A stretch of 19,175 nt of DNA, taken from Betaproteobacteria bacterium (GTDB lineage: Bacteria; Pseudomonadota; Gammaproteobacteria; Burkholderiales; Burkholderiaceae_C). The number at the start of each line of letters is the position of its first letter. The stretch's first letter is position 1. The stretch is taken from the NCBI GenBank assembly GCA_009927195.1, contig RFNL01000231.1, positions 1 through 19,175 of the forward strand. The letters run 5' to 3'. Positions 1 to 7,646 of the stretch are shown here, piece by piece. Position numbers and translations under genes: made by a program. A model generated the notes under the pieces. It saw only the letters and a program-made list of their open reading frames with translations. It did not search any database and was not told the origin of the DNA.

Positions 1-419
1 CCGCGCATGGCGGTTCGATCGGCGACAAAGGCTTGTACCTGAGCGGGGTCTTGGTCGCCAAAAAAGTGTTTGGCGGCCAGGGGATTGAAGTTATAGGCCA
101 TGGCCACCGGGAACAACAGGGCATCGGCCCACTGGGCCACGGTGCGCACCAAGCCTTGTTGGCCCGCCGGATACAGGCTGGGTGTGGGGGCCAGGTGTTC
201 CAGCACATCGCAGATCAAGGCGGTGTCGCAGTAAATGTCTGCGCCAATTTGCAGGAAAGGGGTGCGCCGATGCCCGCCCGTCAAGGCCACTACGTCGGGC
301 TTGGGCATCTTGCTGGGGATGAAAACGCTGTGCCAAGCCAGTTTTTTATGCCCCAAGATCAATCGAATCTTTTCGGCAAAGGGTGACCGTGGGTAATGGT
401 GCAGGATCAGTTCCACCAT
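1..419 (-). CDS. Glutathione S-transferase family protein, N-terminal part (3' end outside window)
   Basis: The frame is open from an ATG at 419 to the left edge, giving 139 codons without a stop. It begins MVELILHHYPRSPFAEKIRL, a thioredoxin-fold start of the GST superfamily. The segment SPFAEKIRLIL (12-22) is the active-site helix region. RRTPFL (51-56) carries the cis-proline of the glutathione site, and DTALICDVLEHL (65-76) matches the acidic glutathione-contacting loop and helix. The start of the C-terminal helical domain follows from about residue 90. The start is well supported: GAGGTG lies 8 bases upstream and overlaps the stop of the preceding reductase gene, so the two are probably co-translated. 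GSTs of this type conjugate or reduce electrophiles with glutathione. The substrate is unknown; the setting suggests clearance of a reactive intermediate, which is inference. Confidence 0.85.
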   Translation of the reverse strand, partial: MVELILHHYPRSPFAEKIRLILGHKKLAWHSVFIPSKMPKPDVVALTGGHRRTPFLQIGADIYCDTALICDVLEHLAPTPSLYPAGQQGLVRTVAQWADALLFPVAMAYNFNPLAAKHFFGDQDPAQVQAFVADRTAMR

Positions 420-431
420 GGGTAAATCACC

Positions 432-1448
432 TCAAATCAATTGAACCAATTGCTTGCCCAGGTTTTTCCCCTTGAGCAAACCCAAAAATGCCTGCGGGGC
501 TGAGGCCAAGCCCTGGGCCACGGTTTCACGAGGTCGAAACTGCCCGCTGCCGACCAATTGGCCCAGTTCTTTGAGCGCAGGGGCCCAATCATCGGGATGC
601 TCGCTCACGATAAAGCCTTGGACCTTGAGCCGGTTGACCAAGATCAACGAGGGATTGGCCATGGGAATGGGATGGCCGTTGTAGCCAGCGATCATGCCGC
701 ACACGGCGATGCTGGCAAATGGGTTCAGGCGCAGCATCACTGCATCGAGCGCCATGCCGCCAGCATTTTCAAAATGACCATCGATGCCATGGGGGCAAGC
801 CTGTTTCAAGGCCTTGGACAGCGACAGGTAATCGGTATGGGCCTTGTAATCGATGCAGGCATCAAAACCCAGCTCTTGGGTCACGTAATTGCATTTCTCC
901 TCGCCCCCGGCGATGCCCACCACCCGGCAGCCCCTGGCTTTGGCCAAGGCACCCAAGGCGCTGCCCACGGCCCCGCTGGCGGCACTGACGGTCAAGGTTT
1001 GACCGGCCTTGGGATCAATGATGCGCACCAAACCGTGCCAAGCGGTCACACCGGGCATGCCCACAGCACCCAGGTAATGGCTGATCGGCACATGGGAGGT
1101 GTCGACACTGCGCAGCGCACCCGGCACATTGGCATCGACCGCGCTGAAAAGCTGCCAACCGCCCATGGACATCACTTTATCGCCGACTGCAAATTGGCTG
1201 TGGCGGCTTTGCGCCACCTCACCCACGGTACCGCCAATCATCACGCTGTCGAGCGGTTGCGGGGCGGCATAGCTTTTGCCGTCGTTCATGCGCCCGCGCA
1301 TGTAAGGGTCCAAACTCAGGTAGTGGTGGCGCACCAGAACTTGCCCGTCTGACAGGGTGGGCATGGGGGCGCTGACCCAGGCAAAGTCCTCCACGCTGGG
1401 CTCCCCTTTGGGGCGACGGGCCAAAAGCCACTGATGGTTGGTGGTCAT
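432..1448 (-). CDS. NADP-dependent medium-chain oxidoreductase (CurA / prostaglandin-reductase type)
   Basis: A 338-residue protein of the zinc-free medium-chain dehydrogenase/reductase superfamily. The N-terminal GroES-like domain includes LSLDPYMRGRM (45-54), a hallmark of the leukotriene B4 dehydrogenase/CurA branch. The Rossmann segment AASGAVGS (156-163) is followed by GGEEKC (181-186), whose lysine usually contacts the NADPH 2'-phosphate, and GFDACIDYK (194-202). Length is normal for the family. These enzymes typically reduce the double bond of alpha,beta-unsaturated ketones or aldehydes with NADPH. AGGAGA sits 6 bases before the ATG, 15 bases after the thioesterase stop, so it belongs to the same operon. 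It could reduce an enone or enal released by the pathway; the substrate is not readable from sequence. Confidence 0.88.
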   Translation of the reverse strand: MTTNHQWLLARRPKGEPSVEDFAWVSAPMPTLSDGQVLVRHHYLSLDPYMRGRMNDGKSYAAPQPLDSVMIGGTVGEVAQSRHSQFAVGDKVMSMGGWQLFSAVDANVPGALRSVDTSHVPISHYLGAVGMPGVTAWHGLVRIIDPKAGQTLTVSAASGAVGSALGALAKARGCRVVGIAGGEEKCNYVTQELGFDACIDYKAHTDYLSLSKALKQACPHGIDGHFENAGGMALDAVMLRLNPFASIAVCGMIAGYNGHPIPMANPSLILVNRLKVQGFIVSEHPDDWAPALKELGQLVGSGQFRPRETVAQGLASAPQAFLGLLKGKNLGKQLVQLI

Positions 1449-1463
1449 GCGTTTCTCCTGAGA

Positions 1464-1907
1464 TCAATCGGTGGCAATGGGCGCATTGGTTTGGCCTGAG
1501 CGTTGTCGATCCACATACCGAAAGGTGGCGGTGGCGTGGGCGCAGCGGGCTTTGGCCGCATCAAAAACCGTGGCCTCTACAAATGCCATCCGTTGGGTGC
1601 GGTGCAACAAACGACCATGGGCCCACAGGTCACCGCGCACGGCTTGCATGAAGCTGGTTTTCATTTCAATCGTCAACACGCCTTTGGTTGCGTCCACACT
1701 GCGGGCCGCACTGGCCATGGCCACGTCCAAGACGGTCATCAAGGTACCACCGTGAATCACGGCAAAGGAGTTGTCGTGGGCTGGCTTGTAGGGCAAGAAA
1801 AGTTCTGATTCGCCATTTTCAAAGCGCTGCAATTGCAAGCCCAGCATGGCCACAAAGGGGATGTGAATGCCAAACCCCCCATCGCCGGGACTGATCTGTG
1901 AAGCCAT
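1464..1907 (-). CDS. PaaI-type hotdog thioesterase
   Basis: A 147-residue hotdog-fold protein. HGGTLMTVLDVAMASAA (52-68) is the PaaI-family core, with HGG at 52-54 and Asp61 at the usual place of the catalytic acid. Members hydrolyse acyl-CoA thioesters in the cytoplasm, often as a relief valve that frees CoA from stalled intermediates. The frame is open upstream to 2003, but the ATG at 1907 (MASQISPG) is chosen because it lies 5 bases after the stop of the dehydrogenase and begins where family similarity begins; its ribosome site is weak, suggesting coupling to the upstream gene. Placement among beta-oxidation genes supports action on a pathway acyl-CoA. A run of six C (1875-1880 on the plus strand) is read through in frame here. 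Confidence 0.87.
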   Translation of the reverse strand: MASQISPGDGGFGIHIPFVAMLGLQLQRFENGESELFLPYKPAHDNSFAVIHGGTLMTVLDVAMASAARSVDATKGVLTIEMKTSFMQAVRGDLWAHGRLLHRTQRMAFVEATVFDAAKARCAHATATFRYVDRQRSGQTNAPIATD

Positions 1908-1912
1908 GGCGG

Positions 1913-2700
1913 TCAGCCGCCGGTGATGACACTGACACCACCGTCCACCGCCATCCATTGACCGGTGATGTGCTTGCCCGCGTCTGAGGCCAGCAACACG
2001 CAAAGGCCTTTGAGGTCTTCATCGTCACCCAAGCGATTCAAGGGGGCATGGGAGGCCAAGGTGTCACCCATTTTGGCCAAGGTGGCGGCGGTCAATTTGC
2101 TGGGGAAGAAGCCCGGGCAGATGGCGTTAACGCGAATATTGTGGGCACCCCACTCGGCGGCCAATGCTCGGGTGAAATTGATCACCGCCCTTTGGAGGTG
2201 TTGTAGGCGATCATGTTCATCCCTTTGGGGTTGCCACCCAGGCCAGCGATGGATGCGATGTTGATGATGCTGCCCTGGCGACGGCCGATCATGTCGTGCT
2301 TGCCGATGAATTGGCTGAGCAAAAAATAACCCCGCACATTGAGGTTCATCACCTTGTCCCAAGCCTCCAGGGGATGGTCCTCGGCGGGCGCACCCCAACT
2401 CGCACCGGCGTTGTTGACCAAAATGTCCACATGGCCCAATTGTTTCAAGGCTTGCTCAGCCAGGCGGTGGATGTCCTCCTCTTTGGCGCAATCGGCGGCC
2501 AGCGCAGTGGCTTGCAACCCAGCCGCTTGGAGCTCGCAGACGGCCTCATCCAAATCGGCTTGCTTGCGCGAACTCAGCAGCAAGCGGGCACCGGCCTCGC
2601 CCAATGCGTGGGCCAATTGCAGGCCCAGGCCCCGAGACCCCCCTGTGACCAAGGCGGTTTTGCCATGCAGATCAAACAACTGATTGACGGTACGGGTCAT
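1913..2700 (-). pseudogene. Short-chain dehydrogenase/reductase, interrupted by a one-base frameshift
   Basis: Two overlapping frames together encode one classical SDR of 262 residues if a single base is restored. The first frame starts at the ATG at 2700 (GGAG 7 bases upstream) and carries the cofactor motif TGGSRGLG (19-26), NNAG (96-99), Asn121, catalytic Ser150 and YNTSK (Tyr166, Lys170). It ends at a TGA at 2182-2184 just after Lys170. The other frame continues AVINFTRALAAEWGAHNIRV through the substrate-loop ICPGFF and the C-terminal DGGVSVITGG to a stop at 1913. The expected junction is a glycine codon GGN followed by GCG GTG; the sequence has one base fewer (around 2186-2190). Without repair the product would stop after 172 residues and lack the C-terminal third, so it should be inactive. 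It may be a real mutation or a sequence error. The family oxidises or reduces hydroxyl/keto groups with NAD(P). Confidence 0.85.
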
Positions 2701-2784
2701 GGTCGGGCTCCAGGCACTCACAAATAAAAGATTCAGTACCGCCGGGCTGGGCAGGCTTGCAATTGGCAAAACGGGTGTAGCGGA

Positions 2785-3960
2785 CTAGAACACCTCAAAC
2801 ACACCCGCCGCACCCATGCCACCGCCGATGCACATGGTGACGCACACCCGTTTGGCGCCGCGGCGTTTACCTTCAATCAAGGCGTGGCCGGTCAAGCGTT
2901 GGCCACTCACACCGTAGGGGTGACCCACGGCAATCGCACCACCGTTGACATTGAGCAAATCGGCAGGGATGCCCAATTTGTCGCGGCAATACAGCACTTG
3001 AACCGCAAAGGCTTCGTTGAGTTCCCACAGGTCGATGTCTTGCATGCTCAAGCCCAAGCGCTTCAAAACTTTGGGGATCGCATACACCGGTCCAATGCCC
3101 ATTTCATCGGGCTCGCAACCCGCGACCGCAAAGCCCAGAAAGCGACCCAGGGGTTTGAGGTGGTGCTGGGTGGCGTAGGCTTCACTGGTGATGACGCAGG
3201 CGCCAGCACCGTCAGAAAACTGGCTGGCATTGCCCGCGGCCACCACCCCACCGGGTATGGCGGGCTTGATGCCAGAGATGCCCTCGACGGTGGAGCCCTC
3301 ACGAAGGCCTTCGTCCACGCTCACCGTGACTTGCTTGGTCATCATGCCCATGACCTTGTCAACCACGCCCGCTTGCACTGTGATCGGGGCAATCTCATCG
3401 GTAAACTTGCCCGCAGCTTGGGCCGCGCAGGCTTTTTGCTGGCTGGCCGCACCGTAATGGTCCATGGCATCACGACCGATCCTGTAGCGTTTGGCCACTT
3501 GCTCAGCGGTTTGCAGCATGTTCCAGTAAATCTCGGGTTTTTTCTTGTTCAGCGCGGGGTCCATCAACATGTGCTGGTTCATCTCTTGCTGCACACAAGA
3601 AATGCTTTCCACGCCACCGGCCACATACACATCGCCCTCACCGGCGATGACGCGTTGCGCCGCTAAGGCGATGGTTTGCAAACCCGATGAACAAAAGCGG
3701 TTGATGGTCATCCCACTCACGGTGATCGGGCAATCGGCCATGAGCGCAATTTGACGAGCGATGTTGACACCTGTGGCGCCCTCTGGGTTGGCACAACCCA
3801 TGATCACGTCTTCGACTTCCGAGGGCTGAATGCCTGCCCGCGCGATCGCGTGTTTGACCGCGTGACCACCCAAGGTGGCCCCATGGGTCATGTTGAATGC
3901 GCCGCGCCAGCTTTTGGCCAAGGGTGTGCGAGCGGTTGAAACGATGACAGCGTTGGTCAT
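2785..3960 (-). CDS. Acetyl-CoA acyltransferase / acetyltransferase (thiolase)
   Basis: A 391-residue, full-length degradative-type thiolase. Nucleophile Cys90 lies in NRFCSSGLQTIA, NEAFAVQ is the conserved active-site segment, His347 lies in GGAIAVGHPYGVSG, and the general base Cys377 lies in VTMCIGGGMGAAG near the C-terminus, so all three catalytic residues are present. It would cleave a 3-ketoacyl-CoA with CoA to acetyl-CoA (or propionyl-CoA) and a shortened acyl-CoA, the last step of beta-oxidation, in the cytoplasm. AAGGA lies 6 bases before the ATG and overlaps the TAA of the upstream hydratase/dehydrogenase gene (9 bases between genes), so the two are co-expressed, as fadB/fadA partners usually are, here in the order alpha then beta. 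Confidence 0.95.
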   Translation of the reverse strand: MTNAVIVSTARTPLAKSWRGAFNMTHGATLGGHAVKHAIARAGIQPSEVEDVIMGCANPEGATGVNIARQIALMADCPITVSGMTINRFCSSGLQTIALAAQRVIAGEGDVYVAGGVESISCVQQEMNQHMLMDPALNKKKPEIYWNMLQTAEQVAKRYRIGRDAMDHYGAASQQKACAAQAAGKFTDEIAPITVQAGVVDKVMGMMTKQVTVSVDEGLREGSTVEGISGIKPAIPGGVVAAGNASQFSDGAGACVITSEAYATQHHLKPLGRFLGFAVAGCEPDEMGIGPVYAIPKVLKRLGLSMQDIDLWELNEAFAVQVLYCRDKLGIPADLLNVNGGAIAVGHPYGVSGQRLTGHALIEGKRRGAKRVCVTMCIGGGMGAAGVFEVF

Positions 3961-3969
3961 GGTGGTTCC

Positions 3970-6084
3970 TTAGTTGAATGTTTTGCCTTCGGCCACCAAT
4001 TGCGCCAGCAAGGGCGCAGGCTGCCAAAACTGGGCATCATCATGGGGATTGAGGGCAAAACGTTTCATGGCTTGCACCACATTGAACAATCCCAGCTGAT
4101 CGGCGTAGAGCATGGGGCCACCGCGGTAGATGGGGAAGCCATAGCCGGTGATGTAGACCATGTCGATGTCACTGGCGCGGGCCGCAATGCCCTCTTCCAA
4201 AATATAAGCCGCTTCGTTCACCAGCGAGAACACCAAGCGCTGCACAATTTCCTCGTCGCTGATGTTGCGCGGCTTGATGCCCATCTCGGTGCGGTGCTTG
4301 GCGATCATGTCTTCCACGTCTTTGTTGGGAATCGCATCGCGTTTGCCGGCCACATAGTCGTACCAGCCTTTGCCCACTTTTTGTCCAAAGCGGCCTTGCT
4401 CGCACAACAGGTCGGCGGTTTTGCTGTATTTCATGTCGGGCTTTTCCACATAGCGGCGCTTGCGGATGGCCCAACCGATGTCGTTGCCCGCCAGGTCGCC
4501 CATGCGAAAGGGCCCCATGGCAAAACCAAAGGCCTCCACCGCCTTGTCCACTTGCTGCGGCGTGCAACCCTCTTCAATCAAAAAACCCGCTTGACGGCTG
4601 TATTGCTCGACCATGCGGTTGCCAATGAAGCCATCGCACACACCAGACACCACAGCGGTTTTCTTGATCTTCTTGGCCATATCCATGACGGTGGCCATGA
4701 TGTCTTTGCCAGTGGCCGAACCGCGCACCACCTCCAGCAATTTCATGACATTGGCAGGACTGAAGAAGTGCAAACCCACCACATCTTGGGGGCGGTTGGT
4801 GAAATGGGCAATGGCGTTCACATCGAGGGTGGAGGTGTTGGATGCCAGGATGGCGCCAGGTTTCATCACCTCGTCGAGCTTTTTGAACACCTGTTTCTTG
4901 ACGCCTATCTCCTCGAACACGGCTTCAATGACCAAGTCGGCATCTTTCAAGTCCTCGTAATTCAAGGTGGTGGACAACAGGCCCATGCGTTGCCGCAATA
5001 GGTCTTCCTTCAACTTGCCTTTTTTCACCTGGGCTTGGTAATTGTTTTCGATCACGGCAAGGCCTTTGTCCAAGGCTTCTTGCTTCATCTCCAAGATTTT
5101 GACGGGGATGCCGGCATTGAGAAAGTTCATGCTGATGCCGCCACCCATGGTGCCCGCGCCAATCACGGCAACGCTCTTGATCTCGCGCTTGGGCGTGTCG
5201 GCCGGCACATCGTCAATTTTGGAAGTGGCACGTTGGGCCATGAACAAATGACGCAATGCGCGGCATTCAGGGGTCCACATCAAGTTGGTGAATATTTCGC
5301 GCTCGGCACGCATACCCTCGTCAAACGCCATGGTGGTGGCGTTTTGCACCGCCTCAATGCATTTCAACGGGGCCGGGTATTTGCCCTTGGTCATGCCATT
5401 GACCATGTTGGTGCTGAATTTGAAAAAAGCCTGGGCATTGGGGTGTTTGCAAGGCAGGTCGCGCACCCGGGGCAAGGGCATGCCGGGCACCAGGTTTTGC
5501 AACACCTCATGGGCAAAGTCAGCGGCCTCATGGGCCAGTGTTTGGGTCGAACTCGCCATCTGATCAAATAATTTTTGACCCGGCAGCATGGCCAGCATCT
5601 CGCTTTTGACCGGTTCGCCACTGACGATCATGTTCAGCGCCGCTTCCACCCCCAGCACACGCGGCAGACGTTGTGTGCCCCCAGCGCCAGGGGTCAAGCC
5701 CAGCTTGACCTCGGGCAAAGCCACGTCGCATCCAGGCGCAGCGATGCGGTAGTGACAGCCCAGGGCCATCTCCAAACCCCCGCCCATGGCCACCGTGTGC
5801 AACGCGGCAATCACCGGTTTGGTGGCGTTTTCCAAGGCCTTGATGACACTGAGCAAATTGGGTTCCTGAATGGCTTTGGGAGAGCCAAACTCCTTGATGT
5901 CGGCACCGCCCGAAAACGCCTTGCCGGCACCGGTCAGCACGATGGCCTTGATCTGATCATCGGCCAGGGCTTTTTCAAGCCCCGCAACAATGGCCAGTCG
6001 GGTGCTCAAGCCCAGGCCATTGATGGGTGGATGGTTCAGGGTGATCACAGCCAAGTCGCCTTGGACGGTGTAGTCAGCGCTCAT
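3970..6084 (-). CDS. Fused enoyl-CoA hydratase / 3-hydroxyacyl-CoA dehydrogenase (FadB/FadJ-type alpha subunit)
   Basis: A 704-residue bifunctional beta-oxidation enzyme. The N-terminal crotonase domain holds GGGLEMALG with Glu105 and LPEVKLGLTPGAGG with Glu125, the two glutamates used for hydration. The middle Rossmann domain has VAVIGAGTMGGG (about 305-316), followed by the dehydrogenase motif GLHFFSPANVMKLLEVV with catalytic His439. Two C-terminal 3HCDH domains follow, ending with GYGFPIYRGGPM. It hydrates trans-2-enoyl-CoA and oxidises the L-3-hydroxyacyl-CoA with NAD. The start at 6084 is preferred over an in-frame ATG at 6111 because AAAGGA lies 7 bases before it. It is the first gene after a 106-base gap that contains a strong palindrome, so it may head its own transcription unit. 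It should act with the thiolase immediately downstream. Confidence 0.94.
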   Translation of the reverse strand: MSADYTVQGDLAVITLNHPPINGLGLSTRLAIVAGLEKALADDQIKAIVLTGAGKAFSGGADIKEFGSPKAIQEPNLLSVIKALENATKPVIAALHTVAMGGGLEMALGCHYRIAAPGCDVALPEVKLGLTPGAGGTQRLPRVLGVEAALNMIVSGEPVKSEMLAMLPGQKLFDQMASSTQTLAHEAADFAHEVLQNLVPGMPLPRVRDLPCKHPNAQAFFKFSTNMVNGMTKGKYPAPLKCIEAVQNATTMAFDEGMRAEREIFTNLMWTPECRALRHLFMAQRATSKIDDVPADTPKREIKSVAVIGAGTMGGGISMNFLNAGIPVKILEMKQEALDKGLAVIENNYQAQVKKGKLKEDLLRQRMGLLSTTLNYEDLKDADLVIEAVFEEIGVKKQVFKKLDEVMKPGAILASNTSTLDVNAIAHFTNRPQDVVGLHFFSPANVMKLLEVVRGSATGKDIMATVMDMAKKIKKTAVVSGVCDGFIGNRMVEQYSRQAGFLIEEGCTPQQVDKAVEAFGFAMGPFRMGDLAGNDIGWAIRKRRYVEKPDMKYSKTADLLCEQGRFGQKVGKGWYDYVAGKRDAIPNKDVEDMIAKHRTEMGIKPRNISDEEIVQRLVFSLVNEAAYILEEGIAARASDIDMVYITGYGFPIYRGGPMLYADQLGLFNVVQAMKRFALNPHDDAQFWQPAPLLAQLVAEGKTFN

Positions 6085-6143
6085 GCAATAGTCCTTTGGA
6101 AAAATCCCCATCCCCCCAGGCGATGGCGTGTGTCTAGGATATC

Positions 6144-6167
6144 AAAAAAGAACGGCCGTTCTTTTTT
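6144..6167. promoter_or_regulatory. Perfect 24-base palindrome, candidate operator of the beta-oxidation genes
   Basis: A perfect inverted repeat with core GAACGGCCGTTC flanked by six A on the left (after C at 6143) and six T on the right. It lies 60 bases upstream of the hydratase/dehydrogenase start and 24 bases after the livF stop. On the minus strand a weak -10-like TATCCT (6137-6142) directly follows it, so a protein bound here would cover the region around -35. Symmetric sites with a GAAC...GTTC core suit a dimeric TetR-type repressor, and TetR-type regulators of fatty-acid degradation are known in betaproteobacteria. No regulator gene is in the window. As RNA it could also fold into a 10-bp, mostly A-U stem with a GGCC loop, so a weak bidirectional terminator is the main alternative. 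Confidence 0.6.
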
Positions 6168-6190
6168 CCGATCGAGGGTCAGCTGAGCCC

Positions 6191-6886
6191 TCAGACCTCC
6201 AACCATTCACGGCGCACATCGGGCCGTTGGGTGAATTCTGCCGGTGTGCCCTGGAACACCACCTCGCCATGGCCCATGACCAAGACGCGATCTGAGATGT
6301 CCAAAGCGATGGTGAGTTTTTGCTCAATCAACAAGATGGCAATGCGCTGAGATTGCAAAGTTTGCAAAAAATGCGCCACCTGATCCACGATGAGCGGGGC
6401 CAAACCCTCCGTGGGCTCATCGATCAGGATCAAGTCGGGCTCACCCATCAAGGTTCGGCACAGGGTCAGCATCTGTTGTTCACCGCCCGACAAAACCCCT
6501 GCTGGCACATGCTGGCGCTCGCGCAAGCGCGGAAACAACTGATACATGTCTTCAAACGACCATCGGCTGCGCTGGCCGGGCCGCTTTTGCCCCAGCATCA
6601 GGTTTTGATGCACCGTCAGACGCGGAAATACATCGCGGTTTTCAGGCACATAACCCAAGCCCAAGCGGGCAATTTCATGCGGCGGTTTACCCAGCAAAGA
6701 CTGACCGCGCCAGCGCAAAACACCTTGGGACTGCACCAAGCCCATGATGGCTTTGGCGGTGGTGCTGCGGCCCGAACCATTGCGCCCCAACAAGCTGACG
6801 ATTTCACCCTCACGCACAGTGAAATCCACGCCGTGCAGCACATGGCTTTTACCGTAATGGGCATGCAGGCCTTGGACTTCAAGCAT
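6191..6886 (-). CDS. livF: Branched-chain-type ABC importer ATPase, LivF family, with Arg in Walker A
   Basis: A 231-residue cytoplasmic ATPase of the LivF branch. The Walker A segment is GRNGSGRST (34-42), so the near-invariant lysine is arginine at residue 40. The signature LSGGEQQ (132-138) and Walker B LILIDEPTEG (152-161) are intact. The usual H-loop histidine is Gln189 in LLIEQK, as commonly found in LivF proteins. The start is the ATG at 6886, which overlaps the end of livG by 8 bases; the frame is open further upstream to 6967, but similarity begins at MLEVQGLHAHYG. It should pair with LivG to drive the LivH-LivM channel. The arginine may lower or abolish hydrolysis at its own site. 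It is the last gene before the palindrome gap. Confidence 0.92.
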   Translation of the reverse strand: MLEVQGLHAHYGKSHVLHGVDFTVREGEIVSLLGRNGSGRSTTAKAIMGLVQSQGVLRWRGQSLLGKPPHEIARLGLGYVPENRDVFPRLTVHQNLMLGQKRPGQRSRWSFEDMYQLFPRLRERQHVPAGVLSGGEQQMLTLCRTLMGEPDLILIDEPTEGLAPLIVDQVAHFLQTLQSQRIAILLIEQKLTIALDISDRVLVMGHGEVVFQGTPAEFTQRPDVRREWLEV

Positions 6887-7646
6887 GCGCTGTCCGCCCC
6901 TCCGCTTGAACACCCAAATAAGCGCTTTGCACCTGTGGGTTTTGGCGCACCTTATCGGGTGTGTCAAACGCCATTACCTGACCTTGCGCCAATACAGCAA
7001 TCTTGTCGGCCAATTCAAACACAACTCCCATATCGTGCTCAACCATCAGCAAAGTTTTTCCATGCGTGACCTGGCGGATGAGGTCGATGAAGTGCCGGGT
7101 TTCACTGCGGCTCATGCCCGCTGTGGGCTCATCGAGCAGCAGCACCGCACTGTCGCTGCCCAAGGTGACCCCCAGCTCCAAAGCCCTTTGCTCTGCATAG
7201 GTCAGGTTCATGGCCAGGCTGTGTCGTTTGTGGCCCAAACCCAATTGATCGAGCAATGCCTCGGTGCGTTGGTTGGCGTCTTTCAGGCCGGATAAAAACT
7301 TCCAGCAGCTGTAACCATGACCCAAAGACCACAGCACACTGCAGCGCAGGTTTTCGTACACCGACATGGCGGCGAATAAATTGGTGATTTGAAAGCTGCG
7401 CGCCAAGCCCATGCGGTGAATGGCATGGGGTGGCAAGCCATCGATGCGCTGGCCATTCAATTCGATGCGTCCCTTTTGGGGTTTGAGCTTGCCGCTGATG
7501 AGGTGAAACAAGGTGGATTTACCCGCCCCATTGGGGCCAATGACGGCCACTCTTTCACCCGTCTGAACCTCCAAATCAATGCCCTGGATCACCAGGGTAT
7601 GGCCAAAATGCCTGTGCACCCCTTGCAAGGACAATGCAACGCTCAT
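6879..7646 (-). CDS. livG: Branched-chain-type ABC importer ATPase, LivG family
   Basis: A 255-residue ATPase. Walker A GPNGAGKST (37-45) is canonical. The signature is LTYAEQR (148-154), where the LivG norm is close to L(S/A)YG(E/Q)QR, so the glycine at position four is alanine (Ala151). Walker B AVLLLDEPTAGMS (167-179) and the H-loop His204 in MVEHDM are intact. The ATG at 7646 is chosen because it overlaps the livM stop as ATGA and precedes the first conserved residues; the longer frame to 7784 reads through livM in another frame. It works with LivF on the membrane pair LivH/LivM. Substrates of this family range from leucine, isoleucine and valine to urea, amides and aromatic or other organic acids. 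Confidence 0.92.
   Translation of the reverse strand: MSVALSLQGVHRHFGHTLVIQGIDLEVQTGERVAVIGPNGAGKSTLFHLISGKLKPQKGRIELNGQRIDGLPPHAIHRMGLARSFQITNLFAAMSVYENLRCSVLWSLGHGYSCWKFLSGLKDANQRTEALLDQLGLGHKRHSLAMNLTYAEQRALELGVTLGSDSAVLLLDEPTAGMSRSETRHFIDLIRQVTHGKTLLMVEHDMGVVFELADKIAVLAQGQVMAFDTPDKVRQNPQVQSAYLGVQAEGRTAHA

Noticed and set aside
558..1352. A 264-codon plus-strand frame opposite the CurA-type reductase
   Set aside because: Shadow of the reductase: His/Gly/Gln-rich, no domain, and no operon context on that strand.
2182..2196. Programmed -1 frameshifting as an explanation for the SDR break (AAAGGGC resembles a slippery heptamer)
   Set aside because: The reading frame is AAA GGG CGG, not the A AAG GGC phasing needed for tandem slippage, and no programmed frameshift is known in SDR genes; a one-base deletion is simpler.
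4000..5001. A 333-codon open frame on the plus strand, antisense to the hydratase/dehydrogenase gene
   Set aside because: No motif or plausible ribosome site; it fully overlaps a well-supported enzyme and arises from codon bias.
6144..6167. The palindrome as a strong intrinsic terminator for livF
   Set aside because: The stem would be mostly A-U with only two G-C pairs outside the GGCC loop, so it is weak as a terminator; the exact symmetry fits a protein site better. Weak termination is not excluded.
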